From NCBI RefSeq assembly GCF_004353905.1, contig NZ_SMOD01000001.1, positions 434,001 to 498,000 of the forward strand: a stretch of DNA of 64,000 bases. The letters are read 5' to 3'. The notes under the pieces were generated by a model. It did no database searches and had not been told where the DNA came from. It saw only the letters and a program-made list of their open reading frames with translations. A program made the translations under genes and the position numbers. This DNA comes from Paraburkholderia guartelaensis. Its GTDB lineage: Bacteria; Pseudomonadota; Gammaproteobacteria; Burkholderiales; Burkholderiaceae. Shown piece by piece: positions 47,053 through 55,860 of the stretch; position 1 is the first letter of the stretch; every line of letters starts with the position of its first letter.

Positions 47053-47505
47053 ATGACGACCACTGTCATTGCCATGCTGAACGAGCTGATCGAAACGTCA
47101 AAGGACGGCGAGCACGAATTCACGAAAGCAGCCGACGAGGCACAGCACGCAAGCGTGAACGAAGCGCTGCTCGAAAGTGCCGTGCACTGCTCGCGTGGCG
47201 CGCGCGAGTTGCAGGAACTCGTCGTGAGGCTTGGCGGCAAGCCGGAAAACGGCGGCAGCGTTGCGGGCGCGTTGCATCGCGGCTGGCTCAATGTGAAATC
47301 CGCGGTTGGCACCCGCACCGACGACGCGATCCTTGCGGATTGCGAAAAGGGCGAAGATACCGCGGAGAAGCGGTTTCACAGTGCGCTTGAAAGGAATCTG
47401 CCCGCTGATGTGAACGCCGTGGTGGCGCGGCTATACAGCGATGTGGCGCAGGATCTCGACCGTATCCGCGAATTGCGTGTCCAGTTTGCCGAGACGAAAC
47501 CCTGA
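47053..47505 (+). CDS. PA2169-type (DUF2383) four-helix-bundle protein
   Basis: A 150-residue helical protein of the DUF2383/PA2169 family: TVIAMLNELIETSKDGEHEF at the start, then GGWLNVKSAVG-like and DDAILADCEKGEDTAEKRF segments. The fold is ferritin-like but clear iron ligands are not obvious. GGGAGC lies about 8 bp before ATG 47053; an earlier in-frame ATG at 47005 is less well supported. Related genes are often stress-induced. Confidence 0.85.
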   Translation: MTTTVIAMLNELIETSKDGEHEFTKAADEAQHASVNEALLESAVHCSRGARELQELVVRLGGKPENGGSVAGALHRGWLNVKSAVGTRTDDAILADCEKGEDTAEKRFHSALERNLPADVNAVVARLYSDVAQDLDRIRELRVQFAETKP

Positions 47506-47879
47506 CCTGAGCGAGGTCGACGTGGGCGCTACTGGGTGGCGGATTCAGTAACGACCACCCGCACGTCCTGCGCGAAGGCGTCCTCGAACCGGATGCGCGC
47601 CACCGTAAGGCAATCCGCGGGAGTGCCGGCCCCCAGACGCACCGCAGTTTGTGCCGTGGCCTTCGCCCGATGCGACGGTCGCGCTGCAGATCCCCATCCG
47701 GCCCGCCCGTTAGCCCGCCACTGGGCTTTCAAAGGCGCGGGTTGACCCCAGGTTCACCTGAAATATCGTTGGCTATAATCGCGAACGGTCGGGCGCTGTG
47801 ATCCAGCGTTCGGGCAAGCGGGAAAGGTTACCCCCCATTCCCTGATCAATGCAGTTGCCGATCCCTACAGGAGACTGGC
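47506..47879. other. Intergenic region with promoter upstream of leuA-like gene
   Basis: A 374-bp region. An exact TATAAT -10 box lies at 47774-47779. GTTCAC at 47752-47757 (16-bp spacer) is the nearest -35-like hexamer. No leucine-rich leader peptide or attenuator hairpin was recognised between the promoter and the ATG at 47880. A short antisense frame (47529-47732) is not convincing. ACAGGAGAC is the ribosome-binding site. Confidence 0.55.
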
Positions 47880-49064
47880 ATGGCAGAACAACTCATCATT
47901 TTCGATACCACCTTGCGGGATGGAGAGCAGTCGCCGGGTGCGTCGATGACAAAAGAAGAAAAACTCCGCATCGCGAGGCAACTCGAGCGTATGCGGGTCG
48001 ACGTGATCGAGGCGGGCTTCGCAGCGAGCTCCGACGGCGATTTCGAGGCAGTGCGCGCAATCGCAAGCGAAGTGAAAGATAGCATTATCTGTTCTCTCGC
48101 ACGCGCGAACGAGCGTGATATTTCACGTGCGGCCGAAGCGCTGCGGCCAGCCAGCCGTTTCCGTATTCATACCTTTCTCGCGACATCGCCTCTGCATATG
48201 GAGAAAAAACTCCGTATGTCGCCCGACCAGGTGTACGAGCAGGCGCGTCGCGCAGTGCGTCAGGCGCGCAGTTTCACCGATGACGTAGAGTTCTCGCCAG
48301 AAGACGCTAGTCGCTCAGACATGGACTTTCTCTGCCGGGTGCTCGAGGGTGTCATTGCCGAAGGCGCGACCACGATCAACGTACCCGATACCGTCGGCTA
48401 TGCCATGCCGGAAGGTTATGCAGCACTGATCCGCGAACTACGCGAGCGCATTCCCAATTCAGACCGGGCGGTTTTTTCGGTGCATTGTCACGATGATCTT
48501 GGCCTCGCCGTGGCGAACTCACTAGCCGCAGTGAAATCAGGCGGCGCAAGGCAGATCGAGTGCACGATCAACGGACTTGGCGAACGGGCAGGGAATACGG
48601 CGCTCGAAGAAGTCGTCATGGCGGTCAAGACCCGGAGCGATCACTTCGACCTCGACGTGCGCGTCGATACGAGCCAGATTGTCGCGGCGTCACAGTTGGT
48701 CTCGGAGATTACCGGATTTGCGGTGCAGCCCAACAAGGCGGTCGTTGGCGCCAACGCGTTCGCTCATGCGTCCGGCATCCACCAGGACGGTGTGCTCAAA
48801 GCGCGCGATACTTACGAAATCATGCGCGCGGAAGATGTAGGCTGGAGCGCAAACAAGATCGTGCTCGGGAAGCTTTCTGGTCGAACTGCCTTCAAACAGC
48901 GCCTGCGTGAGCTTGGCGTCATAATGGACAGCGATGCAGAATTGAATGCAGCGTTCGCGCGCTTCAAGGCTCTCGCCGATCGTGAGGCCATCGTTTCCGA
49001 TGGCGCGCTGGTTGCCCTGGCACGGCAGGGCGAGGGCGTGAATTCCGGCAGCGCGCATCCATAA
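47880..49064 (+). CDS. leuA: 2-isopropylmalate synthase without C-terminal regulatory domain
   Basis: A 394-residue HMGL-like enzyme that condenses acetyl-CoA with 2-oxoisovalerate, or a related 2-oxo acid. Catalytic motifs are intact: [36 protein letters not shown] and [15 protein letters not shown]. Usual bacterial LeuA is about 515 residues with a leucine-sensing C-terminal domain; this one stops just after the subdomain ([18 protein letters not shown]). Downstream bases show no remnant of the missing domain. Leucine feedback is therefore unlikely. An aminotransferase gene follows by 88 bp. The pair is slightly AT-richer than its neighbours. Confidence 0.88.
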   Translation: MAEQLIIFDTTLRDGEQSPGASMTKEEKLRIARQLERMRVDVIEAGFAASSDGDFEAVRAIASEVKDSIICSLARANERDISRAAEALRPASRFRIHTFLATSPLHMEKKLRMSPDQVYEQARRAVRQARSFTDDVEFSPEDASRSDMDFLCRVLEGVIAEGATTINVPDTVGYAMPEGYAALIRELRERIPNSDRAVFSVHCHDDLGLAVANSLAAVKSGGARQIECTINGLGERAGNTALEEVVMAVKTRSDHFDLDVRVDTSQIVAASQLVSEITGFAVQPNKAVVGANAFAHASGIHQDGVLKARDTYEIMRAEDVGWSANKIVLGKLSGRTAFKQRLRELGVIMDSDAELNAAFARFKALADREAIVSDGALVALARQGEGVNSGSAHP

Positions 49065-49152
49065 CGGTCAGCGACCAAGGCTTTCACATCACAGACCGCC
49101 GGACTGCAGGAACCCTGCGACCGCGTTATTTTCGTCATAGCTCGAAGAAACC

Positions 49153-50247
49153 ATGAATACTGAAACAACTGCCCAGTTTGTTATTTCGCCCAGCACGACA
49201 CCGACCCCACACGATGAGATCACCGCGAGCATTGCCAGCCCGGTATTTGGTCGCGTGTTCACCGATCACATGGCGACTGTCCGATGGACAAGTGACCTTG
49301 GTTGGCACGACGCGAAAGTTGAGCCGCGTCGGCCGTTTCAGATTGACCCCGCCTGCGCTGTCCTGCACTACGCGCAGGAGATTTTTGAAGGCATGAAAGC
49401 CTATCGCGGCGACGACGGCTCGATCTCGCTTTTCAGGCCTTACGAGAATGCCAGGCGGTTTCGCGCGTCGGCAGCGCGCATGTCCATGGCAGAACTCCCC
49501 GAAGCACTCTTTGTCGGCGCAGTGGATGCGCTCGTGAAGATCGATCGGGACTGGGTTCCTGGCGGCGATGGCAGTTTGTACCTGCGGCCTTTCATGTTTG
49601 CAACGGAGAGTTTTCTCGGGGTGCGAGCCGCCAACGAGTATCTGTTCTGTGTTATCGCTTCGCCCGTTGGGCCGTATTTCAAGGCGGGTAAGACGGCGGT
49701 CACGGTTTGGGTCTCCGACCAATACACCCGCGCGGCACCAGGTGGAACAGGCGCGGCCAAGTGCGGCGGAAATTATGCCGCCAGCCTGATTGCGCAAACC
49801 GAGGCGGCAGAGAAAGGCTGCGACCAGGTCGTGTTCCTCGACGCTGCGGAACACAAATGGATCGAAGAACTGGGCGGCATGAACGTGTTCTTCGTGATGG
49901 ACGACGGCTCCCTGCGTACACCTCCGCTCTCGGGCACCATCTTGCCCGGTATTACGCGTGCTTCCATTATTGAGCTGGCCAAGCGGGAGGGCATCACAGT
50001 TTCCGAAGAGCCTTATGCATTTGCATCCTGGCAAGCCGATGCGATCAGCGGTCGCGTCAAGGAGGCCTTCGCCTGTGGTACGGCAGCGGTCGTGACGGCC
50101 ATCGGAGAGGTTCGTCACGGTGCGGGCGAATTCAAGATCGGCAATGGTGGCGAAGGACCTGTCACACAACGAATTCGCACTACGCTCACCGGTATTCAGC
50201 GCGGCAAAATTGCAGATCCATTCAGCTGGATCCACAAGGTGTCTTAA
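49153..50247 (+). CDS. ilvE: Branched-chain amino acid aminotransferase
   Basis: A 364-residue class IV PLP aminotransferase of the longer BCAT type. The PLP Lys is Lys203 in GTGAAKCGGNYAAS; other marks are HYAQEIFEGMKAYR, LYLRPFMFATE and GILPG-like TILPGITRASI. It interconverts 2-oxo acids and Leu/Ile/Val-like amino acids with glutamate. Sitting directly after the truncated LeuA, it may complete a dedicated route to leucine or a chain-extended analogue. Confidence 0.93.
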   Translation: MNTETTAQFVISPSTTPTPHDEITASIASPVFGRVFTDHMATVRWTSDLGWHDAKVEPRRPFQIDPACAVLHYAQEIFEGMKAYRGDDGSISLFRPYENARRFRASAARMSMAELPEALFVGAVDALVKIDRDWVPGGDGSLYLRPFMFATESFLGVRAANEYLFCVIASPVGPYFKAGKTAVTVWVSDQYTRAAPGGTGAAKCGGNYAASLIAQTEAAEKGCDQVVFLDAAEHKWIEELGGMNVFFVMDDGSLRTPPLSGTILPGITRASIIELAKREGITVSEEPYAFASWQADAISGRVKEAFACGTAAVVTAIGEVRHGAGEFKIGNGGEGPVTQRIRTTLTGIQRGKIADPFSWIHKVS

Positions 50248-50628
50248 GCGATTTTCCTGGAATCCGTGTGCAGGCATGCAAACCATCACTCGCTGCTTGA
50301 CGCTTGTGCCGACGACAGGACCAATCCAATCCACTTAACACCGACGATCGAACGCGCGCACGCCCTGCGCGCTTCGACACGCTCTCCCTTCCTGGCAGCC
50401 TGGCCGACGCCCCAGGCCTGCCCCGACGGTTTGGACGCGCCAATGTTCAGACCAATCATCTGCAAAGCGGCAATCGTCGATGGCCACAACGAAAGCAGGT
50501 GCTTCCGACTGGTTGATTGTGCGACTTTGCGCCTAAGATGAATCTCGATGCGCACAAGCTGGTGCAGGCCCCCAACTGGCGGGAGCCAGAAGGCAGCGCG
50601 CGGATCGACACCAAAGACTGTTTTCATC
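50248..50628. other. Intergenic region before yfiR
   Basis: About 380 bp without a gene I can support. Several overlapping frames exist in both directions but none has a recognised product or ribosome-binding site. It should contain the yfiRNB promoter and the ilvE transcript end; no clear hairpin was found. Confidence 0.4.
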
Positions 50629-51327
50629 ATGGATGCGAGCGTGCGTGCGTCGGGCGCCTGTCGTGCGACTGCAATGACGCCAAGGTGCGCAACGGAGATC
50701 ATTGCGCTGGCGACGTTTGGCCGGCCTGCCTGGTCGGCCTTGCTTCGCCATGTCTTGCTCGCAGTGGCTTGCGCGCTGGGCGCGGCACCGGCCTCGCACG
50801 CCGACGCACCCGCCAGGTCGGTCGATCCAGCCAGCACGGCGTACGCCGTTACCGGTGCCAGCCGTGCCGATTCCGCCATTTCGCCACGCGACGCCGCCGT
50901 GCGCCAGGTCGTGCTGGGCATCATCAGCTTTACGCGCTGGCCGACGCCGCCCGAGCGCCTGCACCTGTGCGTGACGGGCCGGCCCGACTACGCGCAGGGC
51001 CTCGTCGATACGCTGCAGGCCGGCTCGACGCCGCTCGAGGTGCAGCACGTCCAGTTTGATGATTCCACCCTCGGCACGACCTGCCAGGTCGTCTATCTAG
51101 GCGAGCTGAGCGCCTCCGAGCGACAGCAGGTCAGCGCCGCCCTGGCCGGCCATCCGGTCCTAACGATTGCAGAGCACGATCCGTCCTGCACCGCGGGCAG
51201 CATGTTCTGCCTCAATGTCGATGTCGATCGCGTCACGTTCGATATCAATCTCGATGCCGTGGCGCGCAGCGGTGTACGCGTCCACCCGAATGTGCTCAAC
51301 CTCGCGCGGCGGCCGGTGACGCCATGA
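50629..51327 (+). CDS. yfiR: YfiR-family periplasmic inhibitor
   Basis: About 232 residues. YfiR is a small periplasmic protein that binds and silences the diguanylate cyclase YfiN under reducing conditions. Here an export signal (LLRHVLLAVACALGAAPASHA) precedes VRQVVLGIISFTRWPTPPE, which is typical of the family. Four cysteines (LHLCVTG, GTTCQVVY, DPSCTAGSMFCLN) match the two disulfides of YfiR. The start is uncertain: ATG 50629 is used, with ATG 50548 and 50671 possible. Its stop overlaps yfiN by 4 bp. Confidence 0.85.
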   Translation: MDASVRASGACRATAMTPRCATEIIALATFGRPAWSALLRHVLLAVACALGAAPASHADAPARSVDPASTAYAVTGASRADSAISPRDAAVRQVVLGIISFTRWPTPPERLHLCVTGRPDYAQGLVDTLQAGSTPLEVQHVQFDDSTLGTTCQVVYLGELSASERQQVSAALAGHPVLTIAEHDPSCTAGSMFCLNVDVDRVTFDINLDAVARSGVRVHPNVLNLARRPVTP

Positions 51328-52592
51328 CACAGCCCGCGCCCCCCGTTTCCCCTCCGCCTACGCCGCGCCCGACGCTGCAAGGCGTATTGCGCCGCGCGCA
51401 CCTGCGTCTGGCGTTCGTCGCTGTCACAATGGCCGCGGTGTCGTTGATCATGGTCGCCGTGATTGCGTTGCGGGCTTACGCCGGCAACAACCTGAACCTG
51501 CTGGCCCGCTCGCTCGGGTATACAGTCGAGGCGGCGCTGGTGTTCGGCGACCGCGTCGCAGCAACCCAGGCGATCGAGCTGATCGCCAAAGAAGAGGACG
51601 TGGCTGAGATCGTCGTCACGGATACCAGGGGGCGGCCGTTCGCGGCATGGCGCTCGCCTGCCGCCAGTGCGATCGCCCGGCTCGAGCGGGCAGTCGCCGA
51701 CGTTGCGCTGCCCGGGCCCGTGACTATACGGGTGCTGCACGACGGCATCGTCGTCGGTTACGTCGAAGTGCGTGGCCAGGGTCACCAGTTCTTCGGCTTC
51801 CTGCTCGGCGGCGTCGGGGGTATCCTGGCCTGCCTCGCCGTTAGCGTGCTTGGCGCCTATGTCAGCTCGAAGCGCGTGGTGCGCAACATCGTCGCTCCGC
51901 TGCGCGCGCTGGCCGGCGTCGCCCACGCAGTGCGGCGCGAACGCGCGTTCGAGCGGCGTGTCGAGCCCGCTGCGATTGCCGAATTGAACCAGCTAGGCGA
52001 CGATTTCAACGCCTTGCTCGATGAATTCGAAGACTGGCAAAACAATCTGCGCGACGAAAACGCGTCGCTCGAACACAAGGCAACTCACGATGCGCTCACT
52101 GGCCTGCCCAATCGTTTGCAGTTCGAGGCTCGCCTCAAGCGCGCCCTGGACGAGGCCATGGTGATGGAGCAGCGGGTCGCCGTCCTCTATCTCGACTGTG
52201 ACCGTTTCAAGGAGATCAACGACTGCCTCGGCCATGACGCCGGCGACGCGGTGCTGATCGGCATTGCGGCGCGACTGCGCACGCAGTTGTGCGAGGTCGA
52301 TCTGGTTGCGCGCCTGGGCGGAGACGAATTCGCGGTGATGCTGGCGCCGATGCGCGAACTGGCCAGCGCCGCCCGCATCGCCGAGGACATACTGTCCGGC
52401 ATGACGCCGTCGATCACGTTGCCCGATGGCCGCACGGCGGCCACCATGATGAGCATCGGGATTGCGCTGTATCCCGATCACGCGAGCGACGCGACCGGCT
52501 TGATGCGCGCTGCAGATGCAGCGATGTACCGGGCCAAGCGCGCGCGGCCGGGCTCGTGGCAGTTTGCCGAAGGTGTCGCCGGCCCGGCTTGA
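51324..52592 (+). CDS. yfiN: YfiN-like diguanylate cyclase
   Basis: A 422-residue inner-membrane cyclase: TM helix about 28-50, periplasmic domain with AYAGNNLNLLARSLGYTVEAAL, TM helix about 155-177, HAMP, and GGDEF domain from about 255. The active site reads LGGDEFAV, so c-di-GMP synthesis is expected. The inhibitory I-site RxxD is C-E-V-D here, so product inhibition is probably lost. The ATG overlaps yfiR (ATGA). Activity should be set by YfiR and YfiB. Confidence 0.93.
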   Translation: MTQPAPPVSPPPTPRPTLQGVLRRAHLRLAFVAVTMAAVSLIMVAVIALRAYAGNNLNLLARSLGYTVEAALVFGDRVAATQAIELIAKEEDVAEIVVTDTRGRPFAAWRSPAASAIARLERAVADVALPGPVTIRVLHDGIVVGYVEVRGQGHQFFGFLLGGVGGILACLAVSVLGAYVSSKRVVRNIVAPLRALAGVAHAVRRERAFERRVEPAAIAELNQLGDDFNALLDEFEDWQNNLRDENASLEHKATHDALTGLPNRLQFEARLKRALDEAMVMEQRVAVLYLDCDRFKEINDCLGHDAGDAVLIGIAARLRTQLCEVDLVARLGGDEFAVMLAPMRELASAARIAEDILSGMTPSITLPDGRTAATMMSIGIALYPDHASDATGLMRAADAAMYRAKRARPGSWQFAEGVAGPA

Positions 52593-52674
52593 CGGATGGC
52601 ATGGCACAGCAGCTGGCCCCGCCGCAGGAATTCGAAATAGTGCGCGCCTGGCCGGCGTGCTCGAGGGGAATGTA

Positions 52675-53187
52675 ATGAATAAGCACTCGTTTCCTGCAGG
52701 TATCTGGCGAACAGGCGTCGGGAGCGCGCTACTCCTGTGTCTGCTGCTTGGAGGCTGCAAAACGCCGCCGCTTTACCGCGGTCTGACGCAGACGCAGGTT
52801 CAGGCACTCACGTCGGCGGGGTTCCAGGAGACCGAGCAGGGTTTCGAGTTCGGCTTGACCGGACCCATCCTGTTCGACTTCGACCGCTACAACCTCAAGC
52901 CCGATGCCCGCCGGATTGTCGAGCGCGTTGGCCACACGCTTAAGGGGGCGGGGCTTACCAGCATGCGCGTCTATGGCTATAGCGACGGGGAGGGCACGAA
53001 CGCCTATGACCTCGAGTTATCCAGACGCCGTGCGGAGGTCGTCGCGCTCGAACTGGTCGACACTGGCCTTCCTGCCGAACACATCGAAATCATCGGGAAG
53101 GGCAAGCGCGACCCGGTGGGCGACAACCGCACGGAAGCCGGCCGCGCACAAAACCGCCGGGTCGCAATTGTCGTCTCGCCGCGCTGA
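52675..53187 (+). CDS. yfiB: YfiB-like OmpA-family lipoprotein
   Basis: A 170-residue outer-membrane lipoprotein: lipobox LLLGGC near residue 25 and an OmpA-type peptidoglycan-binding domain (ILFDFDRYNLKPDARRIVE, VYGYSDGEGTNAYDLELSRRRAE, GRAQNRRVAI). YfiB sequesters YfiR at the outer membrane, which frees YfiN. GAGGGG precedes ATG 52675. It is 82 bp after yfiN and completes the module. Confidence 0.93.
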   Translation: MNKHSFPAGIWRTGVGSALLLCLLLGGCKTPPLYRGLTQTQVQALTSAGFQETEQGFEFGLTGPILFDFDRYNLKPDARRIVERVGHTLKGAGLTSMRVYGYSDGEGTNAYDLELSRRRAEVVALELVDTGLPAEHIEIIGKGKRDPVGDNRTEAGRAQNRRVAIVVSPR

Positions 53188-53270
53188 GCCGGTGCGGAGT
53201 TCCGTCTATGGGCATCTTGATCTGCTGTGTCCGCATCACAGCGTCGTAGAAGCGCCCTCCGCACGACGCG

Positions 53271-53450
53271 TTACTCGACGCGGCAATTGCATCGCATGAA
53301 CTTGCGATAGATCTGAAGCGCGAGCCCGCCGGCCACCACGATCAATGCGCGACCGATACTCGAGTCGACACTCGCCATGACCTCGGTGAAATAGATCGCG
53401 GCTCCTGCTATCAGGGGATGAGAGAGCCCCTTATCATGAAGTTCATCCAT
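53271..53450 (-). CDS. Small hypothetical membrane-associated protein
   Basis: A 59-residue frame starting MDELHDKGLSHPLIAG, with GGAGAG about 6 bp ahead of ATG. It has a hydrophobic segment (GRALIVVAGGLALQIY) followed by a basic Cys-containing end. The frame is open further upstream without a ribosome-binding site. No family was recognised; coding status is moderate. Confidence 0.45.
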   Translation of the reverse strand: MDELHDKGLSHPLIAGAAIYFTEVMASVDSSIGRALIVVAGGLALQIYRKFMRCNCRVE

Positions 53451-53725
53451 TTGAACTCTCCAACGTATAGTCCGCGGCCGGACAGCCCGCGCAATGCTTT
53501 TCCACGTGATACCGAAGGCGGCTTTGTCGCTGATTCGCTGCAATGCTTCGCATACCTGATTTCGTCTTTCCATGATCGGCCGATCGTCCTGTCTAGCTAC
53601 TGCACCGTTCTTTTTCCTCTTTCCCGAGGATGTAAGCGAATCATAGGGATCGCATGACCGCGATTCAATTACCTCACGGGTAATCGAGGCGCTTCGATGA
53701 AGCCGGCGCGCGCTACGGTTGTCGA

Positions 53726-53908
53726 TCAGTCGGCCACCACTCCGACATGCACCGCATCTTCGTAAGCCTGCGATAGCAGATCCTCAGTTCCGAAGAAGTC
53801 GTTGGCACTTTCGTCCCGCCAGGTGCGCTCCAACCCTCCATCGCGATTGCACGAAACGATGAGTGTGTAGTGAAACGAAGCTGCCGTCGGTGCACTCACG
53901 TCCTTCAT
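53726..53908 (-). CDS. Small hypothetical protein
   Basis: A 60-residue acidic protein beginning MKDVSAPTAASFHYTLIVSC and ending AYEDAVHVGVVAD. AGGAGCC lies six bases before ATG 53908, and codon use is consistent with coding. The middle (NRDGGLERTWRDESANDFFG) resembles a small two-stranded domain. No named function; it stands alone between 275-bp gaps. Confidence 0.6.
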   Translation of the reverse strand: MKDVSAPTAASFHYTLIVSCNRDGGLERTWRDESANDFFGTEDLLSQAYEDAVHVGVVAD

Positions 53909-54181
53909 GACTGGCTCCTGTTCTTCAACGATCGCCGCTGCAGGATCGCGAAAGAGGCCGCGACTCAAGCCGCGCGTGTATTGCGTGGCGCACTTCTTTG
54001 CAAATCGAGTGTGCTTAGGAGTGCGATTAAAAAGTTTCGTGGCCTGGGTGTAAGAATCTGGTACGCACCTGGTTGGTCGGTCTACACCGTGGTTTAGAGG
54101 AGCCGGCGGATCAAAGACCCTCTTGAACGAGGCATTCCGCGGCGGCGGGTTTTAGTAGTGCTCCCGCCGCTCAAACTCACT

Positions 54182-54730
54182 TCACGCATTCCACGCGTAG
54201 GGCTGGAACATTTCTTCGAGGGGAGGCTGGGTGACGCTTGCGGTGTAGTTCGTGATCGTCGAGGCGGCGACCACGAGAATGACGTCGAGCACGAGTGCCT
54301 GATCGAAGCCAGCTTCGGTGAACGCAGCGATATCGTCATCATCGACGCGGCCGCGCTTTTCGATCAGCGTGCGTGCCAGGCGCGACAGTGCCGCGAGCTT
54401 GGGATCCTGCGGGAGGCGGCGTTCGCGGATCGCCTGCACGTCGGCCTCGCTCAGGCCTTCCTTGAGACCGAGGCACGAGTGGAATGCGACCGGCCAGGTG
54501 GCGCCATTGGTCACCGCATTGGTGAGCAGCAGCACCTGCACGTGCGCTTCGGAAAAGTTGCCGCCGTGCGCCTGCTGAAACAGACCGACGAGGCCATTGA
54601 TCAGCTTCGGCGAGCCGGCAATTGCGCCAGCGATATTGGGCACCATGCCGAAGGCCTGGGCGAGCCCGTTCAGCGCGGGCTTCGATTGTTCAGGGGCGGA
54701 ATCCAGCGTATAGATGGGGAAGTGAGCCAC
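54182..54730 (-). CDS. Carboxymuconolactone decarboxylase/AhpD-like protein lacking the CxxC
   Basis: A 182-residue helical protein of the CMD/AhpD superfamily: PALNGLAQAFGMVPNIAGAIA and HVQVLLLTNAVTNGATWPVAFHS. In AhpD-type proteins the second block carries CxxC before the conserved HS; here the cysteines are Ala and Pro, so peroxidase-type redox activity is unlikely. GTG 54730 is the start because AGGAAA precedes it by about 6 bp. It lies downstream of a LysR gene on the same strand. Confidence 0.82.
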   Translation of the reverse strand: MAHFPIYTLDSAPEQSKPALNGLAQAFGMVPNIAGAIAGSPKLINGLVGLFQQAHGGNFSEAHVQVLLLTNAVTNGATWPVAFHSCLGLKEGLSEADVQAIRERRLPQDPKLAALSRLARTLIEKRGRVDDDDIAAFTEAGFDQALVLDVILVVAASTITNYTASVTQPPLEEMFQPYAWNA

Positions 54731-54850
54731 AATATTTCCTTGGGAGTTGACGGTATCGCAGAGATCGATCACGCGACAATCACAGGTTAGTGAGAGACAC
54801 GAGGCTCGCCAATTACAAGGCATGTAATGAGCCGAATCATTCTCGGACCG

Positions 54851-55762
54851 CTACGCGTCGGCAGCGTTACCCTCCACCTTGCCCCCAAGATCAACCGTAT
54901 CGACAAAATCCTCAGTCACGCGAGGCAGCGTCCGTCCACGTTTCTTAACAAGCGCAATCGGGCGCACGAACGCCGGATCGTCGATCGGCCGCATGACGAG
55001 ACCACGCTCGGCATGCACTTCGCGCGCGGACTCCGGCAGTACGGAGATTCCGAGACCCCCGCGCACCATCGCAACGGCGGTCATCATGTACATCGGCTCG
55101 CACGCGATATCGGACGTGCAACGTGCGTTCGACAGCGCGGCGTCCACAACCGCACGCACACTGGTTCCCGGCGCGGTCAGCACGAGCGGCATCGAAGCGA
55201 AGTCATCGACTGTCACCTTGCGCTTGCGGGCTAGCGGGTGGGTCTTCGGGCACACGATCACGAGGCGATCCTCGCCCGTCTGCAGGACATCGAGCGTCGC
55301 ATCGACGCTGTGACCGCCCGTCAGGCCGATATCCACCTCTTCATTGCGCACGAGCGCGTTGACAGCGCTCGCGACGACATCGCGAACCTGAAACCGCGCC
55401 TGTGGCACGCGCTTGCGAAACGCCTGGATCAGCTCGGGCAGCGCGCTGGCGGCGAACGTCGGCAGACACGCGAGCCGCACCGTGCCGCTCGATCCGTCAC
55501 CGAGCGCGCGCGCATCTCGCAGGGCCTGCTCCATATCGCTTAGCGATCGCGTCAGGATAGGCAGCAGTTCGCGCCCCGTTTGGGTCAGCGCAACGCTGCG
55601 GCTGTTGCGATCGAACAAGCGCGCGCCCACCGTTTCCTCGAGGCGTCGAATCTGCACGGTTAGCGCGGGCTGCGACAAATGCAGCCGGGCCGCCGCGCGC
55701 GTGAAGTTGCCCGCGTGCGCCACGGTCACGAAAGCACGAATGTCGCGGAGATTGAGATCCAT
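54851..55762 (-). CDS. LysR-family regulator divergent from CitMHS gene
   Basis: A 303-residue LysR protein: helix-turn-helix GNFTRAAARLHLSQPALTVQI near residue 17 and a substrate-binding domain after about 90. It is divergent from the CitMHS-AtuA operon and is its likely regulator, with an inverted repeat between them. It could also influence the AhpD-like gene downstream. Confidence 0.93.
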   Translation of the reverse strand: MDLNLRDIRAFVTVAHAGNFTRAAARLHLSQPALTVQIRRLEETVGARLFDRNSRSVALTQTGRELLPILTRSLSDMEQALRDARALGDGSSGTVRLACLPTFAASALPELIQAFRKRVPQARFQVRDVVASAVNALVRNEEVDIGLTGGHSVDATLDVLQTGEDRLVIVCPKTHPLARKRKVTVDDFASMPLVLTAPGTSVRAVVDAALSNARCTSDIACEPMYMMTAVAMVRGGLGISVLPESAREVHAERGLVMRPIDDPAFVRPIALVKKRGRTLPRVTEDFVDTVDLGGKVEGNAADA

Positions 55763-55783
55763 AACGAACTGTGATAGCTGCGA

Positions 55784-55800
55784 TCAATTCATTTCAATTG
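55784..55800. promoter_or_regulatory. Candidate LysR operator (T-N11-A with inverted repeat)
   Basis: CAATT-CATTTC-AATTG (55785-55800) is a perfect 5+6+5 inverted repeat. With the preceding T (55784) it fits the T-N11-A rule for LysR sites. It lies 22 bp from the LysR start and about 60 bp before the CitMHS start. Confidence 0.6.
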
Positions 55801-55860
55801 TGTTATTGCAGCGCCGAACTTACGCTGGTCCGCACTAAAAGACAAGACTGGAGACACAAC

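Noticed and set aside
47529..47732. A 67-residue minus-strand frame upstream of leuA
   Set aside because: No good ribosome-binding site, and the N-terminal half is low complexity. The last 25 residues look vaguely protein-like, but that is not enough for a call.
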